From: Photorhabdus akhurstii
Lineage (GTDB): Bacteria > Pseudomonadota > Gammaproteobacteria > Enterobacterales > Enterobacteriaceae
DNA: 64,000 nucleotides
Direction: 5' to 3'
NCBI RefSeq assembly: GCF_018448925.1
Contig: NZ_RCWE01000022.1
Location: 22,652 to 86,651 of the forward strand
Positions 10,501 through 19,014 of this stretch are shown here, piece after piece; position 1 is the stretch's first letter; the number at the start of each line of letters is the position of its first letter. The notes beneath the pieces are model-generated. The model was not told the DNA's origin. It saw nothing but the letters and a program-made list of their open reading frames with translations, and did no database searches. A program made the position numbers and the translations under genes.

Positions 10501-12048
10501 ACAGAGCTATCTATACACAGTGACTTTTATCAATCTGGCGGTGATTCGATAAAAGCTATCCAGTTGGTTACATTGCTCCAGAAAAAAGGCATTAGCGTAG
10601 TCGCGAAGGAAGTGCTCCAGTTACCGACGCCAAAATTATTGTGTCGCCATATTGACAGTCGGGCGATATTTATGGAGCCAGAAGAAGCCGTCAAGATATC
10701 GACTTTCTCGCCCACGCCAATTATGAAATGGTTTAGCGGCCTGTTGTTAGGAAAGAAAGAGATATACCACCAAATGCTCTCCTTATCTTTCCCATCATGT
10801 TTAACTCAAACCGAGTTGGATAAGATCTTGGATGCGTTGGTATCATTCCATCCAATCCTGAATAGCTATGTAAAAGATAAACACTTTACTTTACAAGTAC
10901 GGGAGGCGATGAGGCATGTTAAAACACGCAGAGTGAATGTGACGGGGTTTGAGCAACGGGAATATGTGGCGAGAACGCATCTGGAGGCGTCAAGCTGGCC
11001 TGAATCTGCGCTATTTCAGGCAATTATCCTTGATGATGGTAACGAGACCGAATTACTGCTAATTGCCCATCATTTGATTATTGATGGCGTATCCTGGCAT
11101 ATTTTGATAACAGACTTAAATACACTGGTTGAGCAGCATTTAAATCATCAGCCGCTTAAATTACGCCAACAAAATAATAATTACGCCAGATGGATTGATT
11201 TTACTGAACATTATGCAAAAACAGTCAGTGTTGATGAGATCGGCTTTTGGCAACAGCAAATCAGTGGCGCTTCTTTATTTACGTATCAAGACTTATATAA
11301 TCGTAAATTAACGGTGGGTTTGCTAACCAGTGAAATAGCCGGTGTTAACTTTGACAGTTTTACCAAATTATGTGGAATATTGAAACTCAAGCCCAATGAA
11401 TTATTTTTCTCACTGTTTACCTACTCATTATTTAAAACTTTTAATAAAAATAATTTTACCGTTGAGCTTGAAGGTATCGGAAGAAGTTCACAACAGAGTG
11501 AAGTGGATTTAAGCCATAATATCGGCTGGTTCACGTCAATTTATCCACTCATATGCCACTGTGAAGATAATATATCTTCCCATGTAAAAAAGACAAAAAT
11601 AGCCATGCGTCGGGTTAATGATAATGGTATGGCCTATCAATCCATTCGCCATTGCTCGACAGAAAAACACTTAAATCGTATTCACAATGCACCGAAGTTC
11701 AATTACTTAGGTGACTTTTCCGGATCGGTTCATCAGGGTGCTGTGAACATCAAGTCAATTTACCCTCATGCGATTTCCAGTGTGGATAATATCTATACGG
11801 AAGCTTTTGATTTCAATATTTATTGGGAGCAAGGGTGTAAAGTGAGTGTGAGTTACATTGAGCAGTTGATAGATATTCCTAAAATTGAAAATATCATTAA
11901 TGTCATGGAGAGTAAGCTCAAGGAACTTATCGACTTAAATAATTATGATTTCAAGGATTTTTATATACCCAGTGATTTTCCTACCATTTCATTATCAAGT
12001 ACTGAACTTGAACAACTAATCTCTGAATTATCTATGCTTTCAATTTAA
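7576..12048 (+). CDS. NRPS C-A(Asn)-T-E, ClbN/XcnA-like prodrug-cap module
   Basis: A 1490-residue single module. The condensation domain (1-430) has HHLVCDG near residue 136. The adenylation domain (about 455-950) has the core motifs TSGSTGLPKG and NEYGPTE; the residues I read for the specificity pocket are D-L-T-K-I-G-E-V-G-K, one change from the standard asparagine code. The carrier domain (958-1030) has GGDSIK, typical before an epimerase, and the epimerization domain (about 1045-1480) has HHLIIDG. As the N-terminal C domain has no upstream partner in the prodrug model, it probably acts as a starter C acylating Asn with a fatty acid; epimerization then gives N-acyl-D-Asn. The C-terminus ends in an acidic helical tail (ELEQLISELSML) resembling NRPS docking motifs. 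Eighteen bases separate it from the next PKS gene. Confidence 0.94.
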   Translation: MSISSKSYEMTGIQKGVWVTELKHQGTSMFNIGGTCSVETELDFTRLTNAIQRVIKETQSLNFTLNDEIPPKLVLDSRAENNIDFIDFRNRENPQREFEQWREACMSRKMDLGTCLYYFCLYKVSDSKCGFLIKIHHLVCDGVTMQNIIARVCECYNNPLNDVVHCEFSDDQSYFLALEEKYSSSRQYDKDKLFWRNFLAGKGENSNFILGNRTLSTKAIRKIYDIPHQVSKRIKHVCATLGCTENVFYYAVIALLLSRLSGSKQVSFGVPLHGRKKTNLVRNSMTVSTVPTQIAVDEYTDFSSLIKSALENNNRIYRHQKYDYTELVKETRAGASVNDLFDVSYNYANTKYELVLGEYPLIVEDIFPGEQQYSIQFLFKELLNEGTTKIYCDYKVEEYTPPQIDAVINLLIEILDEVSVDPHRQLLMVAPLREDNLKLIETGANNAEPTAATVISLFEQSVESNKDRLAIIEENRSLTFQALRILVSTISANLLNHGVSGGSRVAILLPKSAEQIATLLAIMAVGATYIPLEKDLPQERIKYILSDSECVLVITNPDWASLLPAGVAYCDSAALSETLPQNDLLPLPVRCEPTSEAYLIYTSGSTGLPKGTIIRQPELVNYCRWAAQVYYPEKSDVAAYYTPLTFDLTVTSLFPALISGSAIKVYTETSNFILSDIIHDGVATVVKCTPSHLRAIQHEIIGPHCAIKRFIVGGENLKVSVANHTYLQFGGKADIFNEYGPTETVVGCMIHQFDPAKDSDVSVPIGEPIDNTQIYIVDGYGRHCIPYMKGEMVIAGNGVSAGYWNRSELTQNRFITDRFYPRQRAYLSGDLAYRNEYGQVTYLGRIDKQVKIRGHRIEIEEIETKLLEYKDVQDVAIVIDEANSDASILKAFVVLSEGSAVSGEELKQYLSSHLLHYMVPQLIKCIREIPLTFNGKVDSAKLLELEDDKIGTNDNEKMSALEISVLEEFRRVLGCTELSIHSDFYQSGGDSIKAIQLVTLLQKKGISVVAKEVLQLPTPKLLCRHIDSRAIFMEPEEAVKISTFSPTPIMKWFSGLLLGKKEIYHQMLSLSFPSCLTQTELDKILDALVSFHPILNSYVKDKHFTLQVREAMRHVKTRRVNVTGFEQREYVARTHLEASSWPESALFQAIILDDGNETELLLIAHHLIIDGVSWHILITDLNTLVEQHLNHQPLKLRQQNNNYARWIDFTEHYAKTVSVDEIGFWQQQISGASLFTYQDLYNRKLTVGLLTSEIAGVNFDSFTKLCGILKLKPNELFFSLFTYSLFKTFNKNNFTVELEGIGRSSQQSEVDLSHNIGWFTSIYPLICHCEDNISSHVKKTKIAMRRVNDNGMAYQSIRHCSTEKHLNRIHNAPKFNYLGDFSGSVHQGAVNIKSIYPHAISSVDNIYTEAFDFNIYWEQGCKVSVSYIEQLIDIPKIENIINVMESKLKELIDLNNYDFKDFYIPSDFPTISLSSTELEQLISELSMLSI

Positions 12049-12065
12049 ATTTGGGTTATTAACTT

Positions 12066-15000
12066 ATGACAGATTCATTTGATATTGCCATCGTTGGCAT
12101 GGCATGCCGATTTCCAGATGCTGAAAACCCAGAGGAGTTTTGGCAAAATTTAATATCAGGAAAAGAAAGCATTAAAAGATTCACGCAAGATGAACTCCTT
12201 GCTAATGGTTATAAAGCAGAAGATATCAATAATCCCAACTTTGTAGCGGCTAAAGCGACGCTTGCAGATTATAAATCCTTTGATAATCATATCTTCGGAT
12301 ATTTAAAAGACGAAGTTGATAAGATGGACCCGCAGTGTCGATTGTTACACGAATGCTGTTGGCATGCATTGGAGGACGCTGCTTATATAGGCCAAAATAG
12401 TGATGAAAGAATAGGTCTATTTGCCGGGGCGGCTTCAAACATTCCTTGGATATCGAGTTTATTAAAGAGCAAACTCACTCCCTCTGAAACATTCGATGTG
12501 GTGAATTGGAATTTACCTGAATCCATCATCACAAGAACCGGATATCGCCTGGGGTTGAATGGACCGGTAGTGGCGATCCACACCGCTTGTTCAACGTCGC
12601 TGGTTGCTATTCATACGGCGTGTCAGTCAATTTTGAGTGGAGATTGTGACTTAGCTTTGGCTGGCGGGGTTTCTTTAACGTTACCTCAAGAGTCCGGCTA
12701 CCTTTATCAGCAAGGCATGGTGCGTTCAGCGGATGGTCACTGCCGGCCTTTCGACATTAACTCCAATGGGACTGTTGGCGGCAGTGGGGTCGGCATTTTG
12801 TTGCTTAAGCCTTTGGATAGAGCCATCGAAGATAATGACTATGTTCATGCGGTGATCAAAGGCTCCGCGATAAACAATGATGGTCAGCGCAAAGTTGGAT
12901 TTACCGCTCCGAGTGTTCAAGGACAGGCGGAAGTGATAGCCAGCGCTCAAATGTTGGCTGGTGTTGAACCGGAGGAGATTAGCTATATCGAGTGTCATGG
13001 CACTGCTACTGAGATAGGTGATCCGATTGAGGTATCGGCGCTATCTAAAGTGTTCGGCGACTCGAATCATCTATGCATGCTTGGTGCGGTGAAAAGTAAT
13101 ATCGGGCATCTGGATGAAGCGGCTGGTGTTGCCGGTGTCATAAAGACGGTGATGTCTTTAAAAAATAAGAAACTCGCACCAACCCTTCACTATAAGGCGC
13201 CTAACGACAAGCTACATATTGAAGAAACGCCGTTCAAAGTCGTAGATAGACCAATGGAGTGGGCAGTTTCAGGAAATAAGAAACGTATTGCCGGCGTCAG
13301 TTCATTTGGTATTGGCGGGACGAATGCCCATATCATTTTAGCGGAAGCGGATGAACCAACCGTTCTGAAAACAGAGGCCGAGACATTACCGAATGTATTC
13401 TTGCTCTCCGGTGAAACGCCTGAATCACTCACCAATAATCAACATAATTTAGCTGACTTGCTCCAGACTAAGCAGGACATCAGGTTATCTGACGTTGCGT
13501 ATGTATTGCAGGAGGGGCGAGTACATCATAAATATCGAAAATCAGTGGTTGCTTCTTCATGCGACGACTTAATTAAAGCCCTGCGAAAACCCAGTTCCCA
13601 ACCGACAAAAGCGTCTGGGGCAGAGCATCAAATTGTGTTTCTGCTGCCCGGTCAGGGAGCGCAATATACCAATATGGCGCGTGCCTTGTATGATACTCAT
13701 ACAGAATTCCGGGATATTGTTGACCATTGCCTTGCGATAGCGTCTCACCATTTAGGTGAATCTCTGAAAGAAAGGTGGTTTACCGATAGTGTTGCAAATG
13801 AATTACAGAAAACAAAGTATGCTCAACCGGCCATTTTTATTGTTGAATATGCGCTCGCTCGTTGCCTGATGGAACTTGGCGTTCAACCCTCAAGCTTGCT
13901 TGGTTACAGCTTTGGTGAATTGGTCGCCGCGACAATTGCAGAGGTGTTTTCCTTAGAAGATGCCATTAATTTTGTGATTGCTCGTGGCAAACTCATGCAA
14001 GATTTGCCGACGGGGGCGATGTTGAGTATCCCGCTGCCTGTTGCAGAGGTTAACGCCATATGCCCGGCAGGAATAGTTGTGGCGATTGACAATAAAGACT
14101 CATGCGTTGTATCGGGATCGGAAGCAAATATCGAAGAGTTCGCAGCGATACTTAAGAAAAAGCGTATTCTGACCACGCCAATCAAGTCTAGGCATGCGGC
14201 GCACTCGCCGGCGATGAAACAAATTAATGGCGCACTCCAGGCTGTGATAGCTCAGTTTAATCTCAGTGCGCCAAAGATCCCGCTCATTTCTTCCGTGACG
14301 GGACTGCCGTTAACTGCCTCGCAGGCAATGTCAGCGGAATATTGGGCAGCACAGGCTGAACGTACAGTCTGCTTCGTCAAGGGATTTGAGCACCTGATTG
14401 AAAAACACAAAGCCTCTATTTTTATTGAAGTGGGTGTTGGCCGCGATCTGATCAATCTCACACGGCGATATCTCTCTCAAGATGATTCTAAGGAGGAGCG
14501 TTCTAATGTGCTTATCCAGTTACTGCCAGAAGAGATCAAGGCGCCAGAACTGCCTTATTCATATTGGGGAGCGTTGGGTAAACTGTGGCAACAAGGCGTT
14601 CAGATTGACTGGCATAAGGTGCGATTTACCGATAATTGCAGGCGTATCCCATTGCCCGGATATGCCTTCGATAGAAGCGTTTTTTGGCCCAAGGAAGCAA
14701 ATTTCCTGAATATTTTCTCTAACGCATCAAGCGCAATAGAAGCAGAGAAAAAAGTTGAAAGGAAAGGGCGGATGTCTGACTGGTTTTATCAACATGGCTG
14801 GAAACAACAGCCGTTGAGCACATCAAATGCGCCATCAAGTGATGAAACAACGCTCTTGCTACGACTCGGACAGCCATCGGCGCCAACATGCTGTATGGAG
14901 AGTAGCTTACAACGTTACTACAAGAAATTAATAAAGATTCATGTGGGCAACGAGAAGGTGTTTGATCTGGATGGCGAAAACCAAATTAGACTCGATAACC

Positions 15001-17867
15001 AAGAAGACTTTAATCAATTCTTTAAGTTGCTCGAACAGAGTCATGTTTCTGTATCGAACATTGTTATTGATTGCATTGACTCAGCGCTGGCTGTCGATGA
15101 ATTGCTGTCACAGATTCTTCATCTCTTAAAGTCATATCGTGCGCAAACAGCCGACAGTACTCTTAAAAATATCACTTTGCTGGTGAAATATGCCGTCGTG
15201 GTATGCAATGAAAAGAGCATTGATCCATCATCAGCGGCGGTTATGGCAATCAGCACCGTGATCCGGCAAGAGTTTCCGGATTTATCTTGTCGTGCGATAG
15301 ATGTTGGCGATATGGCAACAGATTGCGGGGCGACCAAGTTACTTGCTGAAATTGCCTATGGTGGAAGCGAGACCGTTGCGTATCGCAATAACAGAAGGTG
15401 GTGTGAGGATTTCGTTCCTTACGTGTCTTTAGCCGATCGAAATCACGTCAGTCTGAAAAAGGAAGGGACTTATTTATTGATTGGTGGCGCGGGCTTTATT
15501 GGTAAAACGTTTTCAAATTACCTCGCTAAAGAATATCAAGCTAATTTAATTATTACGTCGCGCTCTAGTGCTTATTTGGATAATTCTTGGCAACAAATAG
15601 ATAAACAGGCTTCTTCGTTGCAGTTGATCCAAGCTGATGCGAAAGAGTTAGATGCCATGTCTGAACTTGTTCAAAACGTTATTAAAGATCATGGCAAGAT
15701 AGACGGCGTATTCTACCTGGCGGGAATTACAGGAGAGGCTTCACTAAGGTCTATTATTGAAACTGATAAGGCTTACATTCAGGCGCATCTTGAAGCTAAG
15801 CAAAAAGGAATTAAAGTCTTAGAGCAAGCGTTAGCGGAAATTGATTATGATTTCTGTGTTGTTATTTCATCACTTGCTCCAATCTTAGGAGGACTTGGTT
15901 TCTATGCTTACGCTGCCGCTAGTGCTTATTTAGATGCGTTTGTCATTCAGCACAACCAATATAACCAGAATAATTGGACATTGATCAATTGGGATGGTTG
16001 GGAAGTCGCGGTAAAGAGTGACATTAATGAAAAAATTGGCACCAGTTTGTCGCACTTATTGGTAACGAAAGAAGAAGGTATCTTATTACTGGCTGATGTA
16101 CTCAATTATCAAGAAAAAGACGCTTTAATTATCTCGACCGCTGATATCAATGCCCGCATTGCGCAATGGTCTAAACCAAATCAGCTTGAAGAGCAAGGGC
16201 ATGATAATAGCAATAAAGAGTATTCAGGCAGGCCAGATCTTGAATGTGATTTTATTACCGCTGGTAACGAAATTGAAACTCAGTTGATTGGAATATGGGA
16301 AGCGTTTTTACGTATCAAGCCGTTAGGCATAGAGGATGATTTCTTCGATTTAGGCGGCAACTCTCTTAAAGCGATCACTTTACTATCGCAGATACACAAG
16401 AGCTGTAATATTGATGTGCCATTGACCTATTTCTTCAAACATCCAACGGTCAAAGAAATTGCCGAATTTGCCGGAAGTCAATCTGAAACATCAGGGTATC
16501 AGGCGATTCAACCTGTTGCTGAGCAGGATTCATATCCATTATCTCCCGGTCAGAGACGTATCTATTTGCAACAAATGTTCGATAAAGGATCTGTTGCTTA
16601 TAATGAAACCGCGGTTTTTAATATTGTCGGCCACTTGGATATAGCAAAATTCAGTGAAACGCTACAGAAGTTAATCCAACGACATGAATCCCTTAGAACT
16701 TCGATAATATTAGTTAATGGCGAACCAAGACAAAAATGTCACAAAGAACCCACTGTTGAACTCAAGCATATTAAATTCAATACAGCAGGATTAAATCCGC
16801 TGCAAGTTAAAGAGCAGATAAAGCAGTTAATAAAACCATTCAACTTACATAAAGACGCGTTAATTAGGCTAATTCTTATTGAATTAAAACAATATGAATA
16901 TATATTCTTCTTGGATATTCACCACATTATATCTGACGGTTTATCTCAGGATATTTTCGTGAGAGATTTTCTGGATATCTATCAGGGGATAGAATTAGCT
17001 CCTCTTAATATACAGTACAAAGATTACACTATTTGGCAAAGTGAAATAGCAAATAGTTGTAAGGTATTAGCACAAAAGGATTTTTGGTTAGAAAAGCTGA
17101 AAAACATACCAGAAATTAAACTCCCATGTGATTTTGAACGGGAAAATATCACAGATGATTGTGGGGAGAGACTTTACTTTTATTTAGAAAATGAAACTAC
17201 AGAACGATTGGTTAATATGTTCAGTAGAGATGGTGCGACCAATTTCATGATCTTCATATCTACCTACTACTTGCTATTAGCTGATTTAACAAAGCAGACG
17301 AAATTTTGTATTGGAACGCCCATATTGGGTAGGCCGCAAAGTGAGTTGCAAGATGTCATAGGTATGTTTGTCAACCTTCTTCCAATTCCATTTGATTTTG
17401 ATGAAGCAACAACTTTTAGAGATTTAGTTAACTCTGTTGCTGATGTTGTTGTCTCATCATTTGATAATGCTAATATTCAATTTGAAGAAATCGTTAAAGC
17501 AATAAATGTAAAACCAAAGAAAAATAGGATGCCGATATTCGATACCGTATTTTCATATATGAATATTGGCATGGCTGATTTTGAAATGCCTAATTTGAAG
17601 TTAAGCCGATATGAAATAGAACAAGAAAGTTCCAGATTTGACCTGGCGTTCTTTGTTAAAGAGATCGGCGGTGGATATGAATTTAGCTTTGAATATAAGA
17701 GTGCATTATTTACCAGTGAAAAGATTAAATTTTTCATAGAGCGATATATTGATCTGGTCAATAATATCTTAAATCATTCGGATGTTGCTATTTCTGAATA
17801 CGTTAAGCATGCAGAAGTGAATTTGGATATTCCTAAAGATGAGAGTCTTTTAGAATTTAACTTTTAG
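12066..17867 (+). CDS. Hybrid PKS-NRPS: KS-AT-KR-ACP-C
   Basis: A 1933-residue protein. Ketosynthase (1-430): HTACSTS, HGTAT, KSNIGH. Acyltransferase (about 520-830): the nucleophile motif is GYSFGE with Ser615 instead of the usual GHSxG, and the selectivity motif starting at residue 710 reads HAAHS, neither malonyl HAFH nor methylmalonyl YASH. Ketoreductase (about 1135-1330): nucleotide-binding GGAGFIG, catalytic Ser in ISSLAP and Tyr in YAYAAAS. ACP (about 1400-1465): GGNSLK. C-terminal condensation domain (about 1485-1910): HHIISDG. The terminal C should condense the hydroxyacyl chain with an amino acid held on a separate NRPS; the half-C NRPS at 22661 lacks its own working C domain and is a candidate partner. 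It follows the Asn-loading NRPS and probably adds the first extension. Confidence 0.94.
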   Translation: MTDSFDIAIVGMACRFPDAENPEEFWQNLISGKESIKRFTQDELLANGYKAEDINNPNFVAAKATLADYKSFDNHIFGYLKDEVDKMDPQCRLLHECCWHALEDAAYIGQNSDERIGLFAGAASNIPWISSLLKSKLTPSETFDVVNWNLPESIITRTGYRLGLNGPVVAIHTACSTSLVAIHTACQSILSGDCDLALAGGVSLTLPQESGYLYQQGMVRSADGHCRPFDINSNGTVGGSGVGILLLKPLDRAIEDNDYVHAVIKGSAINNDGQRKVGFTAPSVQGQAEVIASAQMLAGVEPEEISYIECHGTATEIGDPIEVSALSKVFGDSNHLCMLGAVKSNIGHLDEAAGVAGVIKTVMSLKNKKLAPTLHYKAPNDKLHIEETPFKVVDRPMEWAVSGNKKRIAGVSSFGIGGTNAHIILAEADEPTVLKTEAETLPNVFLLSGETPESLTNNQHNLADLLQTKQDIRLSDVAYVLQEGRVHHKYRKSVVASSCDDLIKALRKPSSQPTKASGAEHQIVFLLPGQGAQYTNMARALYDTHTEFRDIVDHCLAIASHHLGESLKERWFTDSVANELQKTKYAQPAIFIVEYALARCLMELGVQPSSLLGYSFGELVAATIAEVFSLEDAINFVIARGKLMQDLPTGAMLSIPLPVAEVNAICPAGIVVAIDNKDSCVVSGSEANIEEFAAILKKKRILTTPIKSRHAAHSPAMKQINGALQAVIAQFNLSAPKIPLISSVTGLPLTASQAMSAEYWAAQAERTVCFVKGFEHLIEKHKASIFIEVGVGRDLINLTRRYLSQDDSKEERSNVLIQLLPEEIKAPELPYSYWGALGKLWQQGVQIDWHKVRFTDNCRRIPLPGYAFDRSVFWPKEANFLNIFSNASSAIEAEKKVERKGRMSDWFYQHGWKQQPLSTSNAPSSDETTLLLRLGQPSAPTCCMESSLQRYYKKLIKIHVGNEKVFDLDGENQIRLDNQEDFNQFFKLLEQSHVSVSNIVIDCIDSALAVDELLSQILHLLKSYRAQTADSTLKNITLLVKYAVVVCNEKSIDPSSAAVMAISTVIRQEFPDLSCRAIDVGDMATDCGATKLLAEIAYGGSETVAYRNNRRWCEDFVPYVSLADRNHVSLKKEGTYLLIGGAGFIGKTFSNYLAKEYQANLIITSRSSAYLDNSWQQIDKQASSLQLIQADAKELDAMSELVQNVIKDHGKIDGVFYLAGITGEASLRSIIETDKAYIQAHLEAKQKGIKVLEQALAEIDYDFCVVISSLAPILGGLGFYAYAAASAYLDAFVIQHNQYNQNNWTLINWDGWEVAVKSDINEKIGTSLSHLLVTKEEGILLLADVLNYQEKDALIISTADINARIAQWSKPNQLEEQGHDNSNKEYSGRPDLECDFITAGNEIETQLIGIWEAFLRIKPLGIEDDFFDLGGNSLKAITLLSQIHKSCNIDVPLTYFFKHPTVKEIAEFAGSQSETSGYQAIQPVAEQDSYPLSPGQRRIYLQQMFDKGSVAYNETAVFNIVGHLDIAKFSETLQKLIQRHESLRTSIILVNGEPRQKCHKEPTVELKHIKFNTAGLNPLQVKEQIKQLIKPFNLHKDALIRLILIELKQYEYIFFLDIHHIISDGLSQDIFVRDFLDIYQGIELAPLNIQYKDYTIWQSEIANSCKVLAQKDFWLEKLKNIPEIKLPCDFERENITDDCGERLYFYLENETTERLVNMFSRDGATNFMIFISTYYLLLADLTKQTKFCIGTPILGRPQSELQDVIGMFVNLLPIPFDFDEATTFRDLVNSVADVVVSSFDNANIQFEEIVKAINVKPKKNRMPIFDTVFSYMNIGMADFEMPNLKLSRYEIEQESSRFDLAFFVKEIGGGYEFSFEYKSALFTSEKIKFFIERYIDLVNNILNHSDVAISEYVKHAEVNLDIPKDESLLEFNF

Positions 17868-17878
17868 TGGATTGATAT

Positions 17879-17910
17879 AATGGAGTGAAACCGAAACCCG
17901 CTCCATTTTA
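17879..17910 (+). terminator. Hairpin with short T-rich tail
   Basis: AATGGAG (17879-17885) pairs with CTCCATT (17901-17907), followed by TTATT, 12 bases after the PKS stop codon. It may be a weak intrinsic terminator that tunes expression of the distal genes. Confidence 0.45.
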
Positions 17911-17927
17911 TTGACATTTTTAAAAAT

Positions 17928-18659
17928 ATGAAAAATTTTATAGATATTAACAATAGTAAAAATGCTGATGTTCGGCTCTATTTGATTCACCATGCAGGTG
18001 GTTCGCATATGCTTTATCGACCTTGGTCACATTTACTGCCGGGCTGGATAAAGTGTATCGCTCTTGAGCTACCGGGAAGAGGCATGGGTTTTGGTGAGCC
18101 GCTCCCAGAATCTATGGAACAGGTCATCGAATTATTTTTGAATCAAATTCAGACGGATAAGCCATTTGCTATTTTCGGCCATAGTATGGGCGGCCTTATC
18201 GCGTATGAATTAACGTTAAGGTTACAGGATTTAGGTCTGTCCCCTGTTTGGTTAGGTATTTCAGCTTTCAAACCCCCGCACTTAAAAAATAAAGAGAATT
18301 TATCTCGTGCGTCATTCAATGATGATCAGTTAACCGAATATCTTGAGAAATTGGGCGGTTCGAAGGACTTTTGTGAAGACCGTGTGGTGATGAAAATGAT
18401 GTTAGATATTGTGCGGAGTGATTTTAGAATAATAGAGTCCTGGCGTATGAGTGATGCGAAAATTAGTGATAAAACGACAGTACATAGTTTTTCCGGCCTA
18501 TATGACGTTGCAGTCACTCCTCAAATGATCTCTTCCTGGCAAGATTATATAAATGGTAAATTCCTTCATAGTACTTTTGATGGAGATCATTTTTACCTTA
18601 ATAGTTTTCCAAGTAGCTTGATAAATAAAATAGCAAGCGATCTGAGTTTCAATCGGTGA
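17928..18659 (+). CDS. Type II thioesterase (editing)
   Basis: A 243-residue alpha/beta hydrolase of the GrsT/ClbQ type. The nucleophile elbow is GHSMGG (Ser86); the N-terminal LIHHAGGS is the oxyanion-hole segment typical of type II thioesterases, and His in FDGDHFY near the C-terminus is the likely catalytic histidine. Such enzymes free stalled or wrongly loaded carrier domains. In the colibactin pathway ClbQ also off-loads intermediates. It is cytoplasmic, with no signal peptide. No strong ribosome site is visible before ATG 17928. Confidence 0.9.
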   Translation: MKNFIDINNSKNADVRLYLIHHAGGSHMLYRPWSHLLPGWIKCIALELPGRGMGFGEPLPESMEQVIELFLNQIQTDKPFAIFGHSMGGLIAYELTLRLQDLGLSPVWLGISAFKPPHLKNKENLSRASFNDDQLTEYLEKLGGSKDFCEDRVVMKMMLDIVRSDFRIIESWRMSDAKISDKTTVHSFSGLYDVAVTPQMISSWQDYINGKFLHSTFDGDHFYLNSFPSSLINKIASDLSFNR

Positions 18660-18664
18660 TTTAT

Positions 18665-18994
18665 ATGAAATATGTGATTATTTGGACATTGGTTTTTAGT
18701 GATAAATGGAATGCTTTAAATCGTTCTCAAAGAGAGCAATTGCAGAATGAATCGCTGCCTGAAATTCTGCTGAAGTACCATGATTTTATTAGTCTTAGAA
18801 CCGTAGACTCGGAAGGGTTTTCTGCTGATTTTCAAGATATTGTCATTATTGAGACAGAAAGCTTGGAACATTACTACTGTATGCTCCAGGATATGCGAAA
18901 TACAACCGTAATATCAGATGGGTATTTGAAAATTTCCAATATATTAATGGGCATAGAAAATGCCCATGAAATATATAAGTCACATAAAATATAA
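18665..18994 (+). CDS. Darcynin-like small protein
   Basis: A protein of about 109 residues beginning MKYVIIW. It resembles the darcynin family, whose members open with a short beta strand, an SREER-like helix (here NRSQREQL), an aromatic central strand and a DIVIIETESL segment. The fold is probably a small dimeric alpha/beta barrel; the biochemical function is unknown. It starts five bases after the thioesterase stop; a GTG at 18656 overlapping that stop is an alternative start. The location suggests an accessory role in the pathway, but nothing in the sequence shows catalysis. Confidence 0.7.
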   Translation: MKYVIIWTLVFSDKWNALNRSQREQLQNESLPEILLKYHDFISLRTVDSEGFSADFQDIVIIETESLEHYYCMLQDMRNTTVISDGYLKISNILMGIENAHEIYKSHKI

Positions 18995-19014
18995 TGGAAT
19001 GGACGGATTAGAAA

